Source of the DNA: Candidatus Kerfeldbacteria bacterium | GTDB lineage: Bacteria; Patescibacteriota; Patescibacteriia; SBBC01; CAIJZX01 | DNA: 25,350 bases | Assembly (NCBI GenBank): GCA_016217865.1 | Contig: JACRFO010000066.1 | Coordinates: 1 to 25,350 of the forward strand | Direction of reading: 5' to 3' | Part shown: in pieces, positions 15,194 to 22,438 of the stretch | Layout: every line of letters begins with the position of its first letter | How positions within the stretch are numbered: position 1 is the stretch's first letter | The notes under the pieces: generated by a model | The model's input: the letters and a program-made list of their open reading frames with translations, nothing else | The model's database searches: none | Told to the model about the DNA's origin: nothing | Position numbers and translations under genes: made by a program

Positions 15194-15661
15194 ATGCCTA
15201 TTCCCGCCAAAGTCACGAAACACTTAGACGCCAACAAGGTGAAGTACGACGTCGTGCCACACAAGACGGTTTTTACAGTCTACGATTTGGCGCAAACGTT
15301 GAAAATCAAAATGAACGGGATTATCAAAACGCTCCTAGTCAAGGCTGACAAGGAGTATGTGTTGACTGTTCTCCCGGCGCATGTGCGCCTTGACCTGGTC
15401 GCCCTGAAGAAAACCCTCAAGGCGAAGGTGGTCCGGCTGGCCAAAGAGAAAGAGATGCAACTCCAATTCAAAGTGAAACCCGGTGCGATGACACCCTTCG
15501 GTTCGCTCCATAAGGTCGCGGTGGTGATGGATACAAGCCTAGCCAAAGCCGAGAAGGTGCTGCTCGGGGCTGGGACTTTCACCGAATCACTGCGGATGAA
15601 AATGAAAGACTACGTTAAACTCGAAAAGCCCACCGTCGCAAAAATTTCGTCAAAAAAATAA
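15194..15661 (+). CDS. YbaK/EbsC-family aminoacyl-tRNA deacylase-like protein, 155 aa
   Basis: The YbaK/ProX fold is recognised from the N-terminal helix, VVPHKTVFTVYDLAQTL, the IIKTLLVKAD strand with the conserved Lys, and the C-terminal block with PGAMTPFGS and GTFTESLRMK. Members of this family hydrolyse mischarged aminoacyl-tRNAs (for example Cys-tRNA-Pro or Ala-tRNA-Pro) or act as editing-domain paralogues; the exact substrate cannot be read here. Length is normal for a free-standing domain, with a Lys-rich tail. It follows the winged-helix gene by 5 bp and ends directly before the scpA ATG (0 bp). Location downstream of aspS fits a quality-control role in translation. Confidence 0.82.
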   Translation: MPIPAKVTKHLDANKVKYDVVPHKTVFTVYDLAQTLKIKMNGIIKTLLVKADKEYVLTVLPAHVRLDLVALKKTLKAKVVRLAKEKEMQLQFKVKPGAMTPFGSLHKVAVVMDTSLAKAEKVLLGAGTFTESLRMKMKDYVKLEKPTVAKISSKK

Positions 15662-16393
15662 ATGCGTCACGTTACGATCGACACATTCGCTGGCCCGCTC
15701 GACCTGCTCCTCCAACTGATTGAGCAGGAACAGCTCGATATTAGCCAGGTCTCGCTGGCGAAGGTGACTGATCAGTATATTGCCGAACTGCAGAAACTCG
15801 AAGAAGTGCCCGTCGATGAGCTGGCGGATTTTCTTGTCATCGCCGCTAAACTGCTGTTGATCAAGTCGCGGTTGTTGGTGCCAGGCGCGCCCGTTGACGA
15901 TGATGATCTTGGACTCGATCTCGAGCGGCAGTTGAAGATGTACCAAGCCTTCGTGGCGGCCGCGAAGAACGTCGGGCGCCTCTTCAACAAGCACCAGGTT
16001 CTCTATCCGCGCGAAGGATATGCGAACCTTGAACCCATTTTCAATCCACCGGCAGAACTGCGAGCGAATGACCTGCGCGAATTGTACGGGAGCGTGCTGA
16101 AAGAGCTCGAACCGATTACCCGCCTTCCGCAAACTGTCATCGTTCGGACGATCAATATCCGCCAGAAAATTTCGCAAATCCAGTCTCACCTCCTCGAACA
16201 GAAGCGGACGAGTTTTCACCGGCTCCTTGGTCAAGCGAAGTCGACGACCGAAGCGATTGTTACGTTCCTGGCCGTTCTCGAACTGGTCAAGCTCCGGAGC
16301 GTCGCCGTTCTCCAGAATGACCGCTACGCTGATATGGAGATTTCCACGCTCGATGATTCACCAACTGACCTAGCCGAAGTCACGACTCTATGA
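15662..16393 (+). CDS. scpA: Segregation and condensation protein A (kleisin), 243 aa
   Basis: ScpA bridges SMC heads and, with ScpB, forms the bacterial condensin that organises and segregates the chromosome. The N-terminal signature is clear: FAGPLDLLLQLIEQEQLDISQVSLAKVTDQYI, followed by DELADFLVIAAKLLLIKSRLL (about 54-74), which binds the SMC neck. The middle is acidic and helical, and the C-terminal winged helix (about 175-235) contains VTFLAVLELVKLRSV. The length is typical. It starts immediately after the ybaK-like stop and overlaps scpB by ATGA, the standard scpAB coupling. No SD is seen. The smc gene is not in the window. Confidence 0.93.
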   Translation: MRHVTIDTFAGPLDLLLQLIEQEQLDISQVSLAKVTDQYIAELQKLEEVPVDELADFLVIAAKLLLIKSRLLVPGAPVDDDDLGLDLERQLKMYQAFVAAAKNVGRLFNKHQVLYPREGYANLEPIFNPPAELRANDLRELYGSVLKELEPITRLPQTVIVRTINIRQKISQIQSHLLEQKRTSFHRLLGQAKSTTEAIVTFLAVLELVKLRSVAVLQNDRYADMEISTLDDSPTDLAEVTTL

Positions 16394-16971
16394 GCCTCAC
16401 GAGCCAACTCGAAAGCCTCCTCCTCGCCTCGCCTCGCCCGTTAACGATCCGGAAACTGGGCGAACAAACCGGCCGGACCACGGAAGACATTACCGCTGCC
16501 CTCGATACGCTGGGTCAGAAGTACAACGTTGAAGAGAGTGGTATTCAGGTCCTCCGTCACGGGCAGACAGTCCAATTCGTCACTAGTCCCCTGAACAGCA
16601 AACTCGTGACTGAGTTTCTCAAAGAGGAACAAGCTGGCGAACTGACTCGGCCAGCGCTGGAAACATTGACTATCGTCGCTTACCGCGGCCCGATTTCCAA
16701 GATACAACTCGACACAATTCGCGGCGTTAACTGCAGCCTCATTCTGCGTCACTTGATGATCAAGGGGCTGATTGAAGGCAAAACGGCAAAGGACAAACTG
16801 CAAACGACCTACCAAGTCACCGCCGACTTTGTTCGCTTCCTCGGCCTAACGGACATCACGCAACTGCCTGACTACGAGCAACTCCACCACGACGAACGGT
16901 TGGAACTCCTGTTGAACCCGACGGCCGTCACGACGACTGAAGAAGCACCGTCACCATCAACCCCCGCATAA
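16390..16971 (+). CDS. scpB: Segregation and condensation protein B, 193 aa
   Basis: Partner of ScpA in the SMC condensin complex. It shows the two tandem winged helices of the family: the first at about 2-75 (LESLLLASPRPLTIRKLGEQTG) and the second at about 85-160, with the signature RPALETLTIVAYRGPISKIQ and the helix IRGVNCSLILRHLMIKGLIEG. The end has a short acidic, Thr/Pro-rich tail. The length fits the family. It overlaps scpA by four bases and is followed after 2 bp by tpiA, so translation is likely coupled. Confidence 0.93.
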   Translation: MSLTSQLESLLLASPRPLTIRKLGEQTGRTTEDITAALDTLGQKYNVEESGIQVLRHGQTVQFVTSPLNSKLVTEFLKEEQAGELTRPALETLTIVAYRGPISKIQLDTIRGVNCSLILRHLMIKGLIEGKTAKDKLQTTYQVTADFVRFLGLTDITQLPDYEQLHHDERLELLLNPTAVTTTEEAPSPSTPA

Positions 16972-16973
16972 CT

Positions 16974-17777
16974 ATGCCCCGCCGTCCCGTCTCCACCCCG
17001 CTCATCGTCGCCAACTGGAAAATGCAGTTGGGCGTAGCCGAGTCCGCTGAACGCGCGCTTGACCTGAAAACGCGCTTGAGTGGTGCGAAGGGTCGATTCC
17101 AAGTGGTCGTCTGTCCGTCATTCCTGTCGATGGCCGGAGTGAAGAAGGCGTTACGTGGCAGCACAATGAAACTCGGCGCGCAGGACGTCTTCTGGGACGA
17201 ACGCGGCGCGTATACGGGTGAAGTGTCACCGGTCAACCTGAGAGAAATTGGCGCCGAGTATGTGATCATCGGTCACTCGGAACGGCGGCAACTCCTCGGC
17301 GAAACAGACAGCATGGTCGGCCGGAAAGTCATCAGCGCGCTGGGGCATGGACTAACCCCGATCCTCTGTGTCGGCGAAACTGCCCACGAGCGCAATGAAG
17401 GTCGTCACGAACTCGTCGTTGCCCGGCAGATTATCAGCGCCTTGAAGACAGCGCCACCACCGATGGGGAATGGACGACTCTACATCGCCTATGAACCGAT
17501 TTGGGCGATTGGCACCGGTGAACCGGCCAGCCCGGAGCAGGCCTTGGCGATGCATGACCTCATCCGTCAAACGCTGATCGAACTGTACTCGCTGGCCCAA
17601 GTTGAACGGAGTTTCCGAACGCTCTACGGCGGCAGCGTCACAGCCGATAACGTCAACCAGTACATCGGCCCGAAAGCGTACCACGGAGCGCTTGTCGGTA
17701 CGGCCAGCCTGCAACCCGAATCATTCGTGACCGTCATTAAGCATATTGATCAGGGATTCACCACCAAACACCTATGA
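16974..17777 (+). CDS. tpiA: Triosephosphate isomerase, 267 aa
   Basis: Interconverts dihydroxyacetone phosphate and glyceraldehyde 3-phosphate in glycolysis; cytoplasmic. All key residues are present: Asn14 and Lys16 in ANWKM, His101 in IIGHSERR, Glu174 in AYEPIWAIGTG and the phosphate-binding YGGSV near the C-terminus. The length is a little above the usual ~250, with a short basic N-terminal extension. It begins 2 bp after scpB and overlaps gap by ATGA, so two consecutive glycolytic enzymes are translated together. Confidence 0.95.
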   Translation: MPRRPVSTPLIVANWKMQLGVAESAERALDLKTRLSGAKGRFQVVVCPSFLSMAGVKKALRGSTMKLGAQDVFWDERGAYTGEVSPVNLREIGAEYVIIGHSERRQLLGETDSMVGRKVISALGHGLTPILCVGETAHERNEGRHELVVARQIISALKTAPPPMGNGRLYIAYEPIWAIGTGEPASPEQALAMHDLIRQTLIELYSLAQVERSFRTLYGGSVTADNVNQYIGPKAYHGALVGTASLQPESFVTVIKHIDQGFTTKHL

Positions 17778-18793
17778 AACCCATCCGCATCGCTATCAAC
17801 GGCTTTGGCCGTATCGGCCGCCACGCCTTCAAAATCGCCTTGGCGAAACCGGAACTCGAGGTAGTTGCCATCAACGATCTCGGCAGCCTCGAAGTCATGG
17901 CTCATCTCCTCCGCCATGATACGGCCTACGGCGCCTACCACCGCGACGTGAAGGTTGACGGGGAATGGTTGATCATCGACGACCACAAGGTGAAATACCT
18001 GTCCGTCAAAGAGCCGGCTGAACTACCCTGGAAAGCAATGCAAGTTGACGTCGTCCTCGAATCAACGGGACGCCTGACGAAAGACGGAGCAGCTCGGGCG
18101 CACATCACCGCCGGCGCAAAGCGAGTGATTGTTTCGGCGCCGACGAAAGGTGGCAACGTTGAAACGTACTTGATCGGCGTCAACGAAGGGAATAATAAGG
18201 GTGATGATGTCATTTCGAATGCTTCGTGCACAACGAACTGCGTGTCGCCGGTAACAAAGGTCATGCTCGACAACTTCGGAATCAAGAAAGCGGCCATGAC
18301 GACGATCCACTCCTACACGGCTGAACAGAACCTCGTTGATGGTCCCGTCCCGCCCCTTCATCCTGATCTCCGCCGAGCGCGTGCGGCGGCCCAGAATATT
18401 GTCCCGACCACCTCCGGCGCAGCGATCTCAACTGGGGAAGTCTTGCCGGAACTGCAAGGCGTGTTCGACGGCTATGCCCTGCGTGTCCCGACCATCACCG
18501 TCTCCTACACCGACTTTACCTTCCTGACGAAGAAGCGCGTGACCGTTGAGCAGGTCAACGAAGCGTTCCGCCAGGCCGCCGTCTCTCCGGCGATGAAGGG
18601 GATTCTCGAGGTGACGAATGAACCGCTCGTTTCCTCGGATTTCAAAGGCAATCCCGCCTCGGCTATCGTTGATCTGTTGCTGACAAATGTCATTGACGGC
18701 GATCTGGTGAAGGTGGCAGCGTGGTACGATAACGAGTGGGGCTATGCGAACCGCTTCGTCGAACAGGCTGTCCTCGTCGGCCAGCATCTCTAA
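17774..18793 (+). CDS. gap: Type I glyceraldehyde-3-phosphate dehydrogenase, 339 aa
   Basis: Oxidises glyceraldehyde 3-phosphate to 1,3-bisphosphoglycerate with NAD+. The Rossmann motif INGFGRIGR is at the N-terminus, followed by AINDLG, whose Asp suggests NAD+ preference. The catalytic SNASCTTNC has Cys152, the base His179 lies in TTIHSYTAEQ, and WYDNEWGYANRF closes the C-terminal part. The length is normal. It overlaps tpiA by four bases and is the last gene of the aspS operon; no clear T-run hairpin follows, and the next promoter lies only about 15 bp downstream. No pgk gene is adjacent. Confidence 0.95.
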   Translation: MKPIRIAINGFGRIGRHAFKIALAKPELEVVAINDLGSLEVMAHLLRHDTAYGAYHRDVKVDGEWLIIDDHKVKYLSVKEPAELPWKAMQVDVVLESTGRLTKDGAARAHITAGAKRVIVSAPTKGGNVETYLIGVNEGNNKGDDVISNASCTTNCVSPVTKVMLDNFGIKKAAMTTIHSYTAEQNLVDGPVPPLHPDLRRARAAAQNIVPTTSGAAISTGEVLPELQGVFDGYALRVPTITVSYTDFTFLTKKRVTVEQVNEAFRQAAVSPAMKGILEVTNEPLVSSDFKGNPASAIVDLLLTNVIDGDLVKVAAWYDNEWGYANRFVEQAVLVGQHL

Positions 18794-18806
18794 ACAACGG
18801 TAAATG

Positions 18807-18815
18807 TGGTATACT
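18807..18815 (+). promoter_or_regulatory. Extended -10 promoter of the small membrane protein gene
   Basis: TGG-TATACT (18807-18815) without a clear -35. Transcription would start near 18822, leaving a leader of about 55 bases. The stretch GTATA-CTAGA-TATAC (18809-18823) is an inverted repeat overlapping the -10 and could be an operator; this is weak evidence. Confidence 0.55.
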
Positions 18816-18877
18816 AGATATACACAGCGCCGAACATCAACAAAACCAGGCGCGAAAAACGAAAGGGGGTGATGGCC

Positions 18878-19093
18878 ATGATGTGGAAACTCAATACGTC
18901 GGTTCTCGCCAAAGCCTTTTTCTGGTTTGGTTTAGTTTGTGGAGTGTTCGCGGTCTTCACCCAGTACGGATTCGTGTACCAAGTTGGTACGCAGAATCTC
19001 TTCGCTGACCCGACCTTCTACCTCCTACTCGGAGGCGTCGGTATGCTCGGAGGAATTTTCCTCAACACCGAGAAGACGAACACCCTGCTCTAG
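18878..19093 (+). CDS. Small two-helix membrane protein, 71 aa
   Basis: Two hydrophobic segments, at about 10-29 (residues around AKAFFWFGLVCGVFAVF) and 46-62 (FYLLLGGVGMLGGIFL), joined by a short polar loop and ending in a polar tail. No family is recognised. Start choice: AAAGGGGG (18862-18869) is an unusually strong SD for this window; the ATG at 18878 is eight bases downstream. GTG 18869 and ATG 18872 are too close, and ATG 18881 is an alternative. It has its own promoter and stands alone between gap and the tRNA gene. Strong translation signals suggest an abundant small membrane protein; the role is unknown. Confidence 0.65.
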   Translation: MMWKLNTSVLAKAFFWFGLVCGVFAVFTQYGFVYQVGTQNLFADPTFYLLLGGVGMLGGIFLNTEKTNTLL

Positions 19094-19115
19094 TTTCGAT
19101 ACCTCACGTCAACCA

Positions 19116-19133
19116 CGCCGAAGCCTTTCGGCG
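19116..19133. terminator. Hairpin after the small membrane protein gene, possible weak terminator
   Basis: CGCCGAA (19116-19122) and TTCGGCG (19127-19133) form a perfect seven-pair stem with loop GCCT. No T run follows on either strand, so intrinsic termination is doubtful; an RNA stability element at the 3' end is equally possible. Confidence 0.35.
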
Positions 19134-19149
19134 GGATTGGCGTCCACCC

Positions 19150-19178
19150 TTGCCGGAACGGTCGGTTTCGACTAGACT
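19150..19178 (+). promoter_or_regulatory. Promoter of tRNA-Glu
   Basis: TTGCCG (19150-19155), a 17-bp spacer and TAGACT (19173-19178). Transcription would start near 19185, a few bases before the mature tRNA 5' end at 19191. Confidence 0.6.
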
Positions 19179-19190
19179 AGCTCTGCTTTT

Positions 19191-19268
19191 GCCGCCATCG
19201 TCTAGGCCGGTCTAGGACGCCAGGTTCTCATCCTGGTAACCCGGGTTCAAATCCCGGTGGCGGTACCA
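19191..19268 (+). tRNA. tRNA-Glu (anticodon CTC)
   Basis: A full cloverleaf: acceptor GCCGCCA (19191-19197) with TGGCGGT (19258-19264), D arm with GTCT and AGGAC, anticodon stem CCAGG/CCTGG with loop TTCTCAT giving anticodon CTC, T arm CCGGG-TTCAAAT-CCCGG, discriminator A and an encoded CCA. The D-arm and anticodon regions match tRNA-Glu. The first acceptor pair is G:U. It reads GAG codons only, so another tRNA-Glu (TTC) must lie elsewhere, since GAA is common in these genes. Confidence 0.93.
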
Positions 19269-19313
19269 CACCACCCCAAGGTCAGTTCTGTCGTACCACA
19301 AGACGGTCGAGAG

Positions 19314-19328
19314 GTTATTTGCTATACT
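19314..19328 (+). promoter_or_regulatory. Extended -10 promoter of the envelope operon
   Basis: GTTATTTGCTATACT is identical over 15 bases to the promoter at 6402-6416. TGC-TATACT occupies 19320-19328. Transcription would start near 19335, about 22 bases before the ATG at 19357. No consensus -35 is seen. Confidence 0.65.
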
Positions 19329-19356
19329 GTGGATAGGTATTGACCCCCAAACACAT

Positions 19357-19908
19357 ATGCGCCGTTCTACCCTCATTCTCGTCATCGTGCTCGCTGCTGT
19401 CGTTATCGGCGGGGCAGTCTACTTGTGGGTCAATCGTGACTGGTTGAGTCTGCCGGGGACGACGAATACGACGACCACGACCAATACGGTAACGAACATA
19501 GCGACTGCGACAAACACGCCAGCCGAGACGATTACTGCACCGGTCAACGCCCAGGGCAATACGCCAGTCAGTGGCAAGATCAACGTAGCGGGTACCGACA
19601 TCACCGTTAGCAGTCTCCAACGGTACGACACCTACCAAGGCGCCACCGCCGAGAAGGGCATGGTCTACCTGCAAGTGTACATCGAGCCAGTTGCTCCAGC
19701 GGTCGTCACCGCTGTCAGCCGGGCGCTCTTGGCTGATACGCGAGTCCTCGATACGAAAACCTCGTATCCCGCCCAAACGGTCAAGGTCAGCAGCACCCTA
19801 TCGAAGAATGACCGGGGCTTCTTGATCTTCCAGGTCCCAGTCGCTGCGAAGAACCTCAAACTGGAATACGGTTCGGGTCCGAGCGCCCAACACCTTGATT
19901 TGCCGTAA
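19357..19908 (+). CDS. Membrane-anchored Thr-rich protein with DUF4352-like domain, 183 aa
   Basis: An N-terminal hydrophobic helix (about 5-25) acts as anchor or signal, followed by a Thr/Asn-rich low-complexity linker (35-62) and a C-terminal domain of about 110 residues exposed outside the membrane. The domain has the beta-sandwich look of DUF4352-type extracellular domains: a GTDITVSSLQRY strand pair, a KGMVYLQVYIEP strand and DRGFLIFQVP near the end. The family call is tentative. The ATG has no SD. It is the first gene after the promoter at 19314 and ends 12 bp before the glycosyltransferase gene, so it belongs to the same unit. Confidence 0.6.
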   Translation: MRRSTLILVIVLAAVVIGGAVYLWVNRDWLSLPGTTNTTTTTNTVTNIATATNTPAETITAPVNAQGNTPVSGKINVAGTDITVSSLQRYDTYQGATAEKGMVYLQVYIEPVAPAVVTAVSRALLADTRVLDTKTSYPAQTVKVSSTLSKNDRGFLIFQVPVAAKNLKLEYGSGPSAQHLDLP

Positions 19909-19920
19909 GCGCTTCGTCCT

Positions 19921-21048
19921 GTGCGGATTGGCCTGATTACCCAGGCGTACTATCCAGTCCTCGGCGGTGTCACCGAGGGAGTTTGGCATATCGGTCAAGA
20001 ACTCCAGCGCCGCGGACATGAGGTCACGGTCGTGACTGGCAGCGCCAAGCATCCCGACAATCGGGGGCTGCGCGTCCTCCGGCACGGTTTTCAAGTACCA
20101 TTGATGTCGAACGGCGCGAACGTGTACCTGACGGTGGGCTGGAAACTCGGTCGGATGTTGCAACGCATTGAGCAGGAAGAACGATTCGATGTTGTACATG
20201 TCCAAAGCCCGATTGATCCTGGCTTGCCGATCATCGCCTCGAAGGCGATGCGGACGCCGAAAGTCGGAACGTATCACACGGCCCGGTCGATGAAGGGCCC
20301 GGTCGATTTGATTCCGGTGATCTTCCGACCAGTCTTTCGCGATGCGATTGAAAAAATCCAGCACCACGTTGCCGTTTCGCGTAGCGCCGAAGATTTCATT
20401 CACCGTTACTTCCCGGACATTCCGATGACGATCATCCCGAACGGTGTTGATACCGATCGCTTCTCGCCAGAGTTGCCGATCTTACCGCAGTACGATGATG
20501 ACGTCTTCACGATTCTCTACGTCGGTCGGATGGATCCGCGCAAAGGCGCTAAGTTCCTGTTTGGGGCGATCCCGTTCCTCGAACAGCGGCTCAAGAACTA
20601 CCGGGTCGTCGTTGTTGGGACCGGTTGGATGCAAAAGTACTACGATGCCTACGTCCCGCTGCACCTTCGGAAGCGCGTTGAGTTTGTCGGTTATGTTTCG
20701 CCGGAAGAGCTACCCCGCTACTACCGTTCAGCTGACGTCTACTGTTCACCGGCCATCGGCAACGAAAGTTTTGGCATCGTCCTGCTCGAAGCGATGGCCG
20801 CCGGGACGCCGGTTGTGGCTTCAGATATTGACGGCTACCGCTGGGTTGTTGAACCGGGCGTCGAAGGCCTTCTTGTTCCGCCGCGCAGTCCTCGTCACTT
20901 GGCCGAGGCACTGATTCAGATGGCTCAAGATACAGCAAAACGGAAAGCGATGAGTACCGCTGGACGGCGGAAAGCGTTGGAGTATACTTGGAGCCACGTA
21001 GTCGATCGGCTCGAACCGATCTACGAATCACTACGAAAGGGGGGATAG
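19921..21048 (+). CDS. GT4-family glycosyltransferase, 375 aa
   Basis: A GT-B fold retaining glycosyltransferase that should move a sugar from a nucleotide-sugar donor to a lipid or glycan acceptor on the inner face of the membrane. The N-terminal domain begins with MRIGLITQAYYPVLGGVTEG and contains GHEVTVVTG. The C-terminal donor-binding domain contains YVGRMDPRKG, the GYVSPEELPRYYRSADVYCSP block and the EX7E motif with Glu282 and Glu290 in NESFGIVLLEAMAAGTPVVAS. It resembles PimA/PimB-like mannosyltransferases, but acceptor and sugar cannot be assigned. GTG start, no SD. It is 2 bp before the PgeF gene, consistent with cell-envelope work. Confidence 0.85.
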   Translation: MRIGLITQAYYPVLGGVTEGVWHIGQELQRRGHEVTVVTGSAKHPDNRGLRVLRHGFQVPLMSNGANVYLTVGWKLGRMLQRIEQEERFDVVHVQSPIDPGLPIIASKAMRTPKVGTYHTARSMKGPVDLIPVIFRPVFRDAIEKIQHHVAVSRSAEDFIHRYFPDIPMTIIPNGVDTDRFSPELPILPQYDDDVFTILYVGRMDPRKGAKFLFGAIPFLEQRLKNYRVVVVGTGWMQKYYDAYVPLHLRKRVEFVGYVSPEELPRYYRSADVYCSPAIGNESFGIVLLEAMAAGTPVVASDIDGYRWVVEPGVEGLLVPPRSPRHLAEALIQMAQDTAKRKAMSTAGRRKALEYTWSHVVDRLEPIYESLRKGG

Positions 21049-21050
21049 AC

Positions 21051-21746
21051 GTGCACCTTGGACCTTTGAAAAACCATCCGGGGTTGGTCTTTGGGTATTC
21101 GTCAGCCGCTGATGGAACGATGTCGCTCAACGGCGGATTCGCAAACCGCCAGGCCTACCTGGCGACGCACGGCTGTCCGCCCAATCGGACCGTCCACGCT
21201 GGACTGAATCACGGCACACGGATTTCCGAGGTAACGGCGACCGACGGTGGCCGCGTCATCGAGGCTACCGATGGCCTGATCACAGCTGCGGCGAATGTCG
21301 CCCTGGCCATGACGTCGGCTGATTGTTTGCTAGCCTACGCCTACGATCCTGACCACCAAGTTATCGCGTTGGTCCACGCTGGCCGGCGCGGCCTGGCTGG
21401 GCGAATGATGACGGCGCTGGTGGAAGCCTTCCAACGCTTCGGGACTCGTCCCGAGCATCTGCTGGTGACGATCGGACCGAGCATCTGTCCGCAGCATTAC
21501 GCGGTCCAGCCAGCTGACGCGGTACCCTTCGCGGCGTGGCCGGCGGCTGGTCGACGTGTTGGCGAATATGTCCAACTCGATCTGCGGCTCGTTGCTCGTC
21601 GCCAACTGGAGGAAGCCGGAGTGGGTCAGGCCAATATCGCCTTCGACCCGCGCTGCACGTTCGAGGAAGCAGAGCTATTCTCGTATCGACGCGATCACCC
21701 GACCACTTCACAGCTGCAAGTCGGGTACCTGATGCGCCGTTCGTAG
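21051..21746 (+). CDS. pgeF: Laccase-domain peptidoglycan editing factor (PgeF/YfiH family), 231 aa
   Basis: The YfiH family (multicopper-oxidase-like fold, Zn or Cu site); the E. coli member prevents misincorporation of amino acids in peptidoglycan precursors, and other members show purine nucleoside phosphorylase/deaminase activity. The three metal ligands are seen: His54 in GLNHGTRIS, Cys92 in TSADCLLAY and His109 in VHAGRRG. FSYRRD near the C-terminus is also typical. The usual Trp in HAGWRG is Arg here. The GTG at 21051 is chosen: AAAGGGGGG lies just upstream, overlapping the end of the glycosyltransferase gene, and the longer frame from 20988 would overlap that gene by 61 bases. The next gene follows after 35 bp. 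Confidence 0.85.
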   Translation: MHLGPLKNHPGLVFGYSSAADGTMSLNGGFANRQAYLATHGCPPNRTVHAGLNHGTRISEVTATDGGRVIEATDGLITAAANVALAMTSADCLLAYAYDPDHQVIALVHAGRRGLAGRMMTALVEAFQRFGTRPEHLLVTIGPSICPQHYAVQPADAVPFAAWPAAGRRVGEYVQLDLRLVARRQLEEAGVGQANIAFDPRCTFEEAELFSYRRDHPTTSQLQVGYLMRRS

Positions 21747-21781
21747 TCTGGCCGCCAACGCAGGTTTCCCAGGAGGGGAGC

Positions 21782-22327
21782 ATGCCAACCTTTGCCACGT
21801 TGGGCTACTCGTTGAAGGAGTACTTCTGCCGTCCGTCCGTCCGCAAGCTCGTCGTGGACGTCGTCCACGGGATCAAGCGGGGAGAGTACCGTGTGCCGGG
21901 CTGGAGCCCCAACGGGGTCGGCGTCGTGCTCAACAGTTCGGAGACGCACTTCCGAACCCTCTACCTCGTCAAGGCCGAGCGCTGTGACAGCGGCGAGCTC
22001 CACACCGACGACGCTGTCTACTCCATCGCGCCGGAGGAGGACATGGAAACGATCATGTCCGAGATCTACGACGCCGCGGCTGACCGCGCTCGTCAGGAGT
22101 ACGATGAAAAAGTCGATCTCGACGAGAACGACATCCATCCGCCGGATACGTTTGTGGGCGGCGTGCTGATCTACACCGACCCGGAGTTCAAGGAGCCCCA
22201 GGCCCTGTACTTCACCCATGCGTCGATGGGAATCAAGCACAGCCTGGCACTCGTCGCGTCGGCCATCGGCCAGTACTTCAAGACCGACGACTCCGACGAA
22301 CCAGGGGATGACGCGGCCGCATCGTGA
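21782..22327 (+). CDS. Hypothetical acidic protein, 181 aa
   Basis: Not recognised. It is soluble, acidic, without signal peptide or membrane helices, and ends in an Asp/Ala-rich tail. The N-terminal part has alternating beta strands (about 38-60 GVGVVLNSS, RTLYLVKAER), the middle a charged helix (about 90-120), and the C-terminal third GGVLIYTD, ALYFTH and a hydrophobic helix. Start choice: a strong AGGAGGGGAG ends two bases before the ATG at 21782; the longer frame from 21536 lies inside pgeF. Glutamate codons are 12 GAG to 3 GAA, the reverse of gap (13 GAA to 5 GAG), so codon use differs from its neighbours. Cotranscribed with pgeF and ended by a terminator that includes its stop codon. 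Confidence 0.7.
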   Translation: MPTFATLGYSLKEYFCRPSVRKLVVDVVHGIKRGEYRVPGWSPNGVGVVLNSSETHFRTLYLVKAERCDSGELHTDDAVYSIAPEEDMETIMSEIYDAAADRARQEYDEKVDLDENDIHPPDTFVGGVLIYTDPEFKEPQALYFTHASMGIKHSLALVASAIGQYFKTDDSDEPGDDAAAS

Positions 22328-22343
22328 GATGTGGCCCTTTTTT
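22315..22343 (+). terminator. Rho-independent terminator containing a stop codon in its loop
   Basis: GGCCGCATC (22315-22323) and GATGTGGCC (22328-22336) form a nine-pair stem with one G:U, closed by the tetraloop GTGA, followed by C and six T (22338-22343). The TGA in the loop is the stop codon of the 181-aa gene. Confidence 0.85.
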
Positions 22344-22358
22344 GTTCCGGTCCCACCC

Positions 22359-22386
22359 TTGACACTCCAAAAATAGCGGGTATACT
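22359..22386 (+). promoter_or_regulatory. Promoter of the hrcA heat-shock operon
   Basis: TTGACA (22359-22364), 16 bp and TATACT (22381-22386), a housekeeping-type promoter. Transcription would start near 22393, at the left edge of the CIRCE element. Confidence 0.8.
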
Positions 22387-22391
22387 ACGGA

Positions 22392-22418
22392 TTAGCACTC
22401 TCAAGGTGAGACTGCTAA
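22392..22418 (+). promoter_or_regulatory. CIRCE operator (HrcA binding site)
   Basis: TTAGCACTC, nine bases, GACTGCTAA. The left half is a perfect CIRCE arm; the right half differs from GAGTGCTAA at one base. Its placement at the transcript start, directly upstream of hrcA, is the classical arrangement for HrcA autorepression of chaperone operons. Confidence 0.88.
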
Positions 22419-22438
22419 TTCGATCATCAAACCCATCC

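Noticed and set aside
19441..19530. Tandem repeat or CRISPR-like array in the ACG/AC-rich stretch
   Set aside because: It is simple Thr/Asn codon bias in the linker of the 183-aa protein, with no regular repeat-spacer structure.
20988..21050. Longer pgeF start at 20988
   Set aside because: It overlaps the glycosyltransferase gene; a strong SD precedes the GTG at 21051.
22331..22438. Longer hrcA start at 22331
   Set aside because: It would translate through the promoter and CIRCE; HrcA homology begins at the ATG at 22439.
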